This document shows positions 1 to 5,054 of a stretch of 5,054 bases of DNA, in pieces. The notes beneath the pieces were generated by a model. The model searched no databases. It saw only the letters and a program-made list of their open reading frames with translations, and had not been told where the DNA came from. The stretch lies in contig SXYT01000127.1 of assembly GCA_005788205.1 (NCBI GenBank), positions 1 to 5,054 of the forward strand. The letters run 5' to 3'. The stretch comes from Actinomycetota bacterium (GTDB taxonomy: Bacteria > Actinomycetota > Acidimicrobiia > Acidimicrobiales > Ilumatobacteraceae). The position numbers and the translations under genes are program-made. How positions within the stretch are numbered: the first letter of the stretch is position 1; the number at the start of each line of letters is the position of its first letter.

Positions 1-306
1 CATGTTGATCATGGAGCCGAAGAACTCGTTGATCTCCACGGGCATGTCACCGATGTTGGAGCCCTTGCCGCTGCAGAACAACTGCGGGTTTCGGCTGACG
101 TGCCAGATGTCCTCGTGGCGGGTGAGGGCCCGGTATCCGGGACCGCGCGGGAAGAGGGAGTCCTCGGGCACGAACTCCTCGAAGAACTGAAAGGGGGACT
201 CGTCGCGCAGTGTCTTGAACGCGCCGTACCGCCAGTCACGCGGGGCGGTCCAGAATGCCTCGCTGGAGAGGTCGATGTCTGAGAGAGGGACAGAAGGCAA
301 TGTCAT
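1..306 (-). CDS. Cytochrome P450, N-terminal part only
   Basis: The reading frame gives 102 residues from ATG at 306 and runs open off the left edge. It begins MTLPSVPLSDIDLSSEAFWT and has the look of an actinobacterial P450 N-terminus: an Asp-rich lead-in, a helix-A region at residues about 23-38 (RDWRYGAFKTLRDESP), then GYRALTRHEDIWHVSRNP at about 58-74 and a B-helix/BC-loop stretch ending GSMINM, which in relatives leads into a DxPxHxxLR segment. Relatives in the CYP124/125/142 group hydroxylate the chain ends of sterols, fatty acids or methyl-branched lipids with ferredoxin-supplied electrons; the substrate here cannot be told. The I helix, ExxR and haem Cys lie outside the window. No Shine-Dalgarno is visible; TATCCT lies six bases before ATG, suggesting a leaderless message. 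It is divergent from the 100-residue gene. P450 identity is fairly secure, subfamily is not. Confidence 0.85.
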   Translation of the reverse strand, partial: MTLPSVPLSDIDLSSEAFWTAPRDWRYGAFKTLRDESPFQFFEEFVPEDSLFPRGPGYRALTRHEDIWHVSRNPQLFCSGKGSNIGDMPVEINEFFGSMINM

Positions 307-312
307 GCTGGA

Positions 313-318
313 AGGATA
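313..318 (-). promoter_or_regulatory. Putative -10 element of the P450 gene (leaderless)
   Basis: On the minus strand this reads TATCCT, matching the actinobacterial TANNNT -10 pattern. Six bases separate it from the ATG at 306, so initiation at the normal distance would fall on or beside the A of the start codon. No good -35 hexamer is seen, and there is no purine-rich ribosome site. The 5-bp inverted repeat GCTGG (307-311) / CCAGC (321-325) brackets it and could bind a regulator, but arms this short are weak evidence. Confidence 0.5.
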
Positions 319-348
319 CGCCAGCGTCCCTGCGCGTCTCCCAGCCGC

Positions 349-354
349 TACCGT
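349..354 (+). promoter_or_regulatory. Putative -10 element of the 100-residue gene (leaderless)
   Basis: TACCGT matches TANNNT and is followed by exactly six bases and then the GTG start at 361, the same geometry as the divergent P450 start. No convincing -35 hexamer lies 16-18 bp upstream. The region before GTG lacks a Shine-Dalgarno sequence, which supports a leaderless transcript. The motif is short and could occur by chance; the mirrored spacing on both sides raises its credibility. Confidence 0.45.
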
Positions 355-360
355 CGCGGC

Positions 361-663
361 GTGGCCGAGTTCACCTTCTTCGTTGATGCAGACCTGTACA
401 TGATGAACGGCGGGGAACTCGCCGCGGTGGAGGAGGACCTCCACCAGGCCGGGGTGCACGCCGTCGACATCCCGAAGGGGTACGGCACGGACCTGGGGGA
501 CAGGGTCCCGGTGCGCGTGAAGGGCACCCCGCGGGGCATCCGCTTCTACTGCCGTCTCCTCAACATGAACGACCCACTGCAACTGGAGGAGATGGAGCGG
601 GTCCTGGCGGCCGCCGAGGCCCGGGGGGACGGCTCTGACGACCTCCCGAACGACCTCCGTTGA
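361..663 (+). CDS. Hypothetical protein, 100 residues
   Basis: I do not recognise this protein. It begins at GTG (361) and ends at TGA (661-663). It is soluble and acidic, with no signal peptide or membrane segment. The N-terminal half reads as alternating strand and helix: a hydrophobic strand FTFFVDADLY, a short helix ELAAVEEDLHQAG, a strand HAVDIPKGY, then a basic strand pair (RVPVRVKG, GIRFYCRLL). The last third is a probable helix (LQLEEMERVLAAAEARG) followed by a disordered, Asp-rich tail. This could be a small alpha/beta domain, but I assign no function. The start was chosen because a -10-like TACCGT lies six bases upstream; the next in-frame ATGs (residues 14-15) would remove the first strand and also lack a ribosome site. 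It lies 52 bp ahead of the thiolase on the same strand and may be co-transcribed with it. Confidence 0.7.
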   Translation: MAEFTFFVDADLYMMNGGELAAVEEDLHQAGVHAVDIPKGYGTDLGDRVPVRVKGTPRGIRFYCRLLNMNDPLQLEEMERVLAAAEARGDGSDDLPNDLR

Positions 664-679
664 CTAGGTTTGACCCGTT

Positions 680-696
680 GTCCCGACCCGCGGGAC
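680..696 (+). repeat. Small inverted repeat in the thiolase leader
   Basis: GTCCCG (680-685) and CGGGAC (691-696) form a perfect 6-bp stem with a 5-base loop, in the 52-bp gap between the 100-residue gene and the thiolase. A direct repeat GACCCG (672-677 and 685-690) overlaps it. It has no U-tract and leaves the ribosome site at 706-710 free. It could be an operator half-site pair, a weak terminator or chance in GC-rich DNA. Confidence 0.25.
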
Positions 697-705
697 CACC
701 CAGTC

Positions 706-710
706 AGGAG
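706..710 (+). promoter_or_regulatory. Ribosome binding site of the thiolase
   Basis: AGGAG sits five bases before the ATG at 716. It is the only strong Shine-Dalgarno match before any start in this window and fixes the thiolase start, contrasting with the apparent leaderless or coupled starts of the other genes. Confidence 0.85.
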
Positions 711-715
711 CACAC

Positions 716-1918
<1,203 letters not shown>

Positions 1919-1938
1919 TCAGCTGAGCGAGCGACAAC

Positions 1939-3120
1939 TCAACTCCGCGGTCCGGCCGTGGTCCTCAACGTGAGGGCCACGGCCGTTCCCGTCCCGCACA
2001 TCAACGCGGCCGCGGTGCCGAACGTGGCGACGGGGCCGAACCCGCCGTAGAGCGCGGGCGCAAGGAGGGACATGAGCGTGGCCGCCAGCAGGTCGCCGCT
2101 GCCGGCCAGACCCTGTGCCGCCGTGGCGCGGCCCTCCGGGGCGACCTTTGCCATGAGCGACTGCGCGGCGGGGATGGAGAGAGCGCCGATGACACCCTCC
2201 ACCACGGCGAAGGCGACCAGCAGCCATGCGGACTGGAGCAGGCCGTAGACGAACACGAGCGGGATCGTCATGAAGATGCCGATGACGGTCATCCGCTCCG
2301 CTCCGCGCTTGTCGGCGAGACGGCCGCCGGCGGCCCCGAGCACGATGAAAGGGATCGTGTAGAGCAAGAAGGTGAGCCCGACCATCAGGTTGTTGCCCCC
2401 GCGGTCGGTGATGTAGCGGTCCCACAGCGAGTCGTAGATGCCGACCGGGATGAAGAGCGTGAGCGAGGCGAGTGCCGCCGCCCTCACCGGGCGCAGCTTC
2501 AGCAGCTCCAGGCTGGGCTTGCGGGACTCCCCGGACACGGGGAGCGCGGGGATGCGCTGTGAGAGAACGAAGAGGAAGGACACGAGCGCGACGCCGCCGA
2601 AGACGAGGAACGCCCCGCGCAGCCCGAACGGGCCGATGAGGAGGGCGCCGATCATGGGGCCGCCGGTGAACCCGGCGAGCTCCACGCCGCGCAGGCGCCC
2701 GAGGCGCTCCGCCGACCTCGCCCTGTCGATGTTCGCCACGATTGCGCGCACCGCAGGGCCGCTGGTGCCGAGGGAGGCACCGGTGATGGCGCGTGCGATC
2801 ACGAAGATCCACAGCGAGCCGCCGAAGGCAAAGAGGGTGGAGCCCATGGCGGCGAGCACGAGGGCGGCGAGCACGAAGCGCTTCGGCTTGCCGCGGTCGG
2901 CGAGCGGGGCGAGGAACAGCTGGACGAAGAACGACGTGAGGAATCCGGCCGCGGCGATGAATCCGAGCCCGGCGTCGGAGAACCCGTACTCGTCCTGCAG
3001 GTCGCTGAGCGCCGGGAAGATCATGCTGTTCGACATGGGAACGGCGAACCCGCAGAGCAGGAGCGGGCCGATGCCCATTGTGAACGCACTGATTCCGCGC
3101 AGCCTCGGTTCGGTCGTCAT
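1939..3120 (-). CDS. MFS transporter, 12-TM, drug/metabolite efflux type
   Basis: The product has 393 residues, normal for a 12-helix major facilitator permease, with hydrophobic segments spread along its length and a central loop at about 190-212 dividing two six-helix halves. Loop 2-3 carries the motif A-like APLADRGKPKR (71-81), and the second half has a matching GGRLADKRGAER (265-276). A Gly-rich stretch in helix 4 (ARAITGASLGTSGPA, 109-123) and AGFTGGPMIGALL (149-161) in helix 5 fit the proton-driven DHA1-type exporters. The substrate is unknown. ATG at 3120 is used because no start codon lies shortly upstream in frame. It has no Shine-Dalgarno, but its ATGA overlaps the stop of a six-codon minicistron, so it is probably translated by coupling. 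It is the last gene of the aroG-led operon and converges on the thiolase; a long hairpin lies within its final codons. It may export a product made or modified by the upstream genes, which is inference. Confidence 0.92.
   Translation of the reverse strand: MTTEPRLRGISAFTMGIGPLLLCGFAVPMSNSMIFPALSDLQDEYGFSDAGLGFIAAAGFLTSFFVQLFLAPLADRGKPKRFVLAALVLAAMGSTLFAFGGSLWIFVIARAITGASLGTSGPAVRAIVANIDRARSAERLGRLRGVELAGFTGGPMIGALLIGPFGLRGAFLVFGGVALVSFLFVLSQRIPALPVSGESRKPSLELLKLRPVRAAALASLTLFIPVGIYDSLWDRYITDRGGNNLMVGLTFLLYTIPFIVLGAAGGRLADKRGAERMTVIGIFMTIPLVFVYGLLQSAWLLVAFAVVEGVIGALSIPAAQSLMAKVAPEGRATAAQGLAGSGDLLAATLMSLLAPALYGGFGPVATFGTAAALMCGTGTAVALTLRTTAGPRS
1953..1985 (+). terminator. Long stem-loop at convergent 3' ends, probable terminator
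   Basis: Arms 1953-1967 and 1971-1985 pair over 15 bp with a 3-base loop. The outer nine pairs (CGGCCGTGG with CCACGGCCG) and inner five (CCTCA with TGAGG) are perfect; the pair between them is G-U in plus-strand RNA and an A-C mismatch in minus-strand RNA. It begins 34 bases after the thiolase stop, so it is well placed to end the thiolase message. For the MFS message it lies inside the last codons, 11 bases before the stop. There is no U-tract on either side, which is common for actinobacterial terminators. It could instead act as an RNA-stabilising 3' structure. Confidence 0.65.
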
Positions 3121-3137
3121 CGGGTGTGGGGGGTCAT
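3117..3137 (-). other. Six-codon minicistron linking two operon genes
   Basis: ATG at 3137-3135 overlaps the TGA of the 160-residue gene as ATGA. Its frame reads MTPHTR and stops with TGA at 3119-3117, which itself overlaps the ATG of the MFS gene as ATGA. The 13-bp gap between the two full genes is thus bridged by a tiny reading frame in coupling arrangement at both ends. The peptide is unlikely to have its own function. The plausible role is to carry terminating ribosomes to the MFS start, which lacks a Shine-Dalgarno. It could be chance. Confidence 0.4.
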
Positions 3138-3616
3138 GGAGAGGTGAATCCGTCCCACCGGTTCATCCGACCGGCGTGGACAACCACCGTACCTGTCCCG
3201 TCACCCGCGAGAAGGGCTCTCACCACGTGCATCGATCCCTCGTGCGAGAACTCGGCGAGCACCCACGAGTCCGCGGCATCGCGCAGCCCGGCGCCGGGCG
3301 GGTCACCGAGCAGGTGCAGGACACCCGTCTCGAGACCCGCAAGGTCCACCTCGGCCGCCCACATGGCGGCGAGCCCCGCGCGCAGCACGGGGTCCGTGGC
3401 GAGATCGGGGCCCTGAAGGAGGAGCGCGACGGAGTCGACCGTGACGATCTCCACTTCGCTGCGGTCCACGATGTCCCCGCCGAGAAGGTCGTCGAACATC
3501 ACCACGACCGGGCCGTCGCCGGGAAGCTCGGCACCGACGGTGCCGTAGCGCACGATCGGCAGGCCGTCGTCATCGACGGTGCTCACCTTGATGCGGTCGC
3601 CGTTCGCGAACCTCAC
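3134..3616 (-). CDS. Hypothetical protein, 160 residues, in aroG operon
   Basis: I do not recognise a family. The start is GTG at 3616, whose GTGA overlaps the stop of the serine hydrolase by 4 nt. Without that choice the frame runs on upstream antisense-like through the hydrolase, where it has no protein character. The 160 residues lack a signal peptide and membrane segments and are acidic. Residues 1-60 look like a small beta-rich domain: FANGDRIKVSTV, GLPIVRYGTVGAEL, PVVVMFDDLLGGDIV, SEVEIVTV, perhaps a barrel of SH3-like size. Residues 76-100 form a probable helix pair (VLRAGLAAMWAAEVDLAGLE). The C-terminal part has strands such as SWVLAEFSHEG and GTVVVHAGRMNRWDGF. The coupled overlap suggests it is made in step with the hydrolase and may act with it. 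Existence as a gene is likely; function unknown. Confidence 0.75.
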   Translation of the reverse strand: MRFANGDRIKVSTVDDDGLPIVRYGTVGAELPGDGPVVVMFDDLLGGDIVDRSEVEIVTVDSVALLLQGPDLATDPVLRAGLAAMWAAEVDLAGLETGVLHLLGDPPGAGLRDAADSWVLAEFSHEGSMHVVRALLAGDGTGTVVVHAGRMNRWDGFTSP

Positions 3617-4437
3617 CGCCGGCTGCCCCGCAGCACGGCGGTGCTGAACCCCGGCCAGTGGTCCATGCCCCAGTCGTCGAAATCGCGCTCGGCGAGCATG
3701 ACGCACGCGGCGTCCGCCACCGGGTCGATCCACAGGAACGTGCCGATGCCGCCGAAGTGGCCGAAGGTGGATGCGGAGTTCTCCGGGCTCGTCCAGTGGG
3801 GGTGCTTGTGCCCCCTTATCTCGACGCCGAGTCCCCACGGACACGGATCCATCGGGCCGATGCCGGGCAGGATGCCCTGCAGCTCCGGGAACACGGGTGT
3901 CACCGCGTCCAGGTAGGTCTCGCGGGCGAGCAGGGCGGGCCTCCTGAGCTCCGCGGCGAAGAGTGCGAGGTCGGCCGCGGAGGAGTGCACGTCCCTCGCG
4001 CACGATCCGCGCAACTCCGACGACGACATCCCGAGCGGGGCGAACACGGCCTCGGCAAGGTACTCGGCGAACCCGATCCCTGTGGCGGACTCCACGTGCG
4101 CGGCGATCATGTCGTACCCGGTGTTCGAGTAGATGCGGCGCGCCCCCGGCATGCCCGCGGGCTCGGCACCGTCGAAGGGGTAGCCGCCGGCGTGAGCCAA
4201 GAGGTGACGCAGGGTGCAGCCCTCCTGACCCACCGGGTCGTCGAGAGAGACGCTGCCCTCCTCCACGGCCACGAGAACTGCCCAGGCCGCGAGTGGCTTG
4301 CTGACGGACGCGATGCGCTGGGTGCGGTCAGTGTCGCCGTGGGTGAATGTCCCGTGACGGTTGATGACCGTCACGGAGACGGCATCGACGGGGAACGCGT
4401 CGGCAAGCCTCCACGCGGCGTCAAGTGACTCAGGCAT
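3613..4437 (-). CDS. Serine hydrolase, class C beta-lactamase / DD-peptidase fold
   Basis: The 274-residue product has the active-site layout of the Beta-lactamase (class C/PBP-like) family. The nucleophile motif is SVSK (Ser44-Lys47), followed by TLRHLLAHAGG (75-85), the Tyr motif YSN (103-105), and GHFGG (226-230) in place of KTG/HTG, a variant common in the esterase-like members. FLWIDP and an ACVMLAERDFDDW end complete the fold. Members include DD-peptidases, esterases, amidases and beta-lactamases; the substrate cannot be predicted. No signal peptide or membrane anchor is seen, so it is probably cytoplasmic, which argues against cell-wall or antibiotic targets. ATG at 4437 is preferred to longer in-frame starts because it overlaps the aroG stop by 8 nt, while the 14-residue extension would run through aroG coding sequence. 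The length is shorter than secreted AmpC types (about 360). It precedes the unknown 160-residue gene by a 4-nt overlap. Confidence 0.9.
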   Translation of the reverse strand: MPESLDAAWRLADAFPVDAVSVTVINRHGTFTHGDTDRTQRIASVSKPLAAWAVLVAVEEGSVSLDDPVGQEGCTLRHLLAHAGGYPFDGAEPAGMPGARRIYSNTGYDMIAAHVESATGIGFAEYLAEAVFAPLGMSSSELRGSCARDVHSSAADLALFAAELRRPALLARETYLDAVTPVFPELQGILPGIGPMDPCPWGLGVEIRGHKHPHWTSPENSASTFGHFGGIGTFLWIDPVADAACVMLAERDFDDWGMDHWPGFSTAVLRGSRR

Positions 4438-5054
4438 TCGCGACGCGGATGAGTTCCGCCACGCGGAACGCCAGGTCAATCGACTGGCGGCCGTTCAGGC
4501 GCGGGTCGCAGATCGTCTGGTAACGCTCGTCGAGGTCCTCGTTGGAGACGGAGTGACCGCCACCGGTGCACTCGGTGACGTCGTCACCGGTCAGCTCCAC
4601 GTGGATGCCGCCCGGCCAGGTGCCCTCGGCGTTGTGGGCGCGCACGAACCCGGCGATCTCGGCGACGATGTCCTCGAAGCCGCGCGTCTTGCGTCCGTTC
4701 GGGGCGGTCACGGTGTTGCCGTGCATCGGGTCGCACGCCCAGACCACGGGGTGGCCCGAGTCGCGGACGGCGCGCAGCAGCGGGCGCAGTGCGTCCTCCA
4801 CTTTCGCGGCACCCATGCGGCTGATGAGGGTGAGACGGCCGGGAATCTGGGCGGGGTTCAGTTTCTCGCACAGCTCGATGACCCACTCGGGCGTGGCGGA
4901 CGGTCCGATCTTGCAGCCGATCGGGTTGCCGACGCCGCGCAGGAACTCCACGTGCGCGCCGTCCAGCTGGCGCGTGCGCTCGCCGCACCACAGGAAGTGC
5001 GCGCTGCAGTCGTACCACTCGCCGGTGAGGGAGTCCTGCCTGGTGAGCGCCTCC
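4430..5054 (-). CDS. aroG: Class II DAHP synthase, C-terminal part
   Basis: The frame is open from the right edge (first whole codon at 5053) to TGA at 4430-4432 and gives the last 207 residues of 3-deoxy-D-arabino-heptulosonate 7-phosphate synthase, which joins phosphoenolpyruvate and erythrose 4-phosphate as the first step to chorismate and aromatic amino acids. Recognisable blocks in order are GERTRQLDGAHVEF (24-37), GNPIGCKIGP (42-51), LTLISRMGA (74-82), CDPMHGNT (107-114), HVELTGDDVTEC (151-162) and CDPRLN (182-187). Adding 258 to local numbers places Glu25, Lys48, Arg79, His111, Glu153 and Asp183 on the PEP and metal ligands I recall for M. tuberculosis AroG (283, 306, 337, 369, 411, 441), so the active site is intact here and about 258 residues are missing. 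The N-terminal part with the feedback-binding region is outside the window. It heads at least three coupled downstream genes. Confidence 0.97.
   Translation of the reverse strand, partial: EALTRQDSLTGEWYDCSAHFLWCGERTRQLDGAHVEFLRGVGNPIGCKIGPSATPEWVIELCEKLNPAQIPGRLTLISRMGAAKVEDALRPLLRAVRDSGHPVVWACDPMHGNTVTAPNGRKTRGFEDIVAEIAGFVRAHNAEGTWPGGIHVELTGDDVTECTGGGHSVSNEDLDERYQTICDPRLNGRQSIDLAFRVAELIRVANA

Noticed and set aside
2..403. Short plus-strand frames over the P450 region
   Set aside because: They overlap the P450 coding frame, have no ribosome sites and no protein-like character.
670..675. TTGACC as a -35 box for a thiolase promoter
   Set aside because: No TANNNT-like -10 element lies 16-19 bp downstream, so a promoter here is not supported.
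1919..2812. 297-codon minus-strand frame within the MFS gene
   Set aside because: It is an Arg/His/Pro/Gly-rich shifted-frame shadow. The overlapping frame encodes a clear 12-TM permease.
2438..3916. 492-codon plus-strand open frame opposite the MFS and downstream genes
   Set aside because: Its composition (Arg/Ser/Pro/Ala, then basic and His-rich) resembles no protein, and it spans three convincing minus-strand genes and their junctions.
3617..4003. Upstream extension of the 160-residue protein frame
   Set aside because: This part is an Arg-rich shadow of the serine hydrolase; the GTG at 3616 in a GTGA overlap is the natural start.
3658..4428. 256-codon plus-strand frame opposite the serine hydrolase
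   Set aside because: Biased Gly/Val/Arg/His composition with no recognisable domain; the SxxK and YSN motifs on the other strand explain the region.
4438..4479. 14-residue N-terminal extension of the serine hydrolase
   Set aside because: It lies wholly within aroG coding sequence, has no ribosome site, and adds a basic Ser/Arg stretch that does not look like a signal peptide.

Overview
The window is high-GC DNA of an actinobacterium, most likely of the Mycobacteriales (Corynebacterium, Dietzia or Mycobacterium relatives). This rests on overall composition, a class II DAHP synthase of the mycobacterial AroG type, a thiolase that closely matches my memory of the mycobacterial FadA3 type, an actinobacterial cytochrome P450, and several genes that appear to lack Shine-Dalgarno sites. 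The genus cannot be fixed from sequence alone.

Left part (1-1918): a cytochrome P450 gene, cut off by the left edge, runs leftward. A 100-residue protein of unknown function runs rightward from a 54-bp divergent intergenic region. Both starts have a TANNNT -10-like element exactly six bases upstream and no ribosome binding site, which fits leaderless transcripts. After a 52-bp gap with a clear AGGAG site comes a 400-residue thiolase. It keeps both catalytic cysteines and the NEAF motif, but the normally invariant His of the GHP motif is Pro (residue 355). The P450 and thiolase suggest lipid, sterol or other acyl-chain breakdown.

Junction (about 1905-1990): the thiolase converges on a leftward MFS gene with only 20 bp between stop codons. 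An 18-bp perfect palindrome sits over the thiolase stop, and a 15-bp-stem hairpin lies inside the end of the MFS gene. The hairpin probably serves as a terminator for convergent transcription.

Right part (1939-5054): four leftward genes form a tightly coupled operon. In transcription order they are aroG (class II DAHP synthase, C-terminal 207 residues only), a cytoplasmic-looking serine hydrolase of the class C beta-lactamase fold, a 160-residue protein of unknown function, and a 12-TM MFS transporter. The first two junctions are 8-nt and 4-nt overlaps. The third contains a six-codon minicistron joined by ATGA overlaps to both neighbours. I see no Shine-Dalgarno sequence before any of the three internal starts, so translation probably depends on coupling.

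I see no RNA genes, CRISPR arrays, insertion sequences or phage genes. The most notable points are the thiolase His-to-Pro change, the minicistron relay, the compact divergent leaderless promoter pair, and the unexplained hydrolase/unknown/exporter set downstream of the first shikimate-pathway gene.
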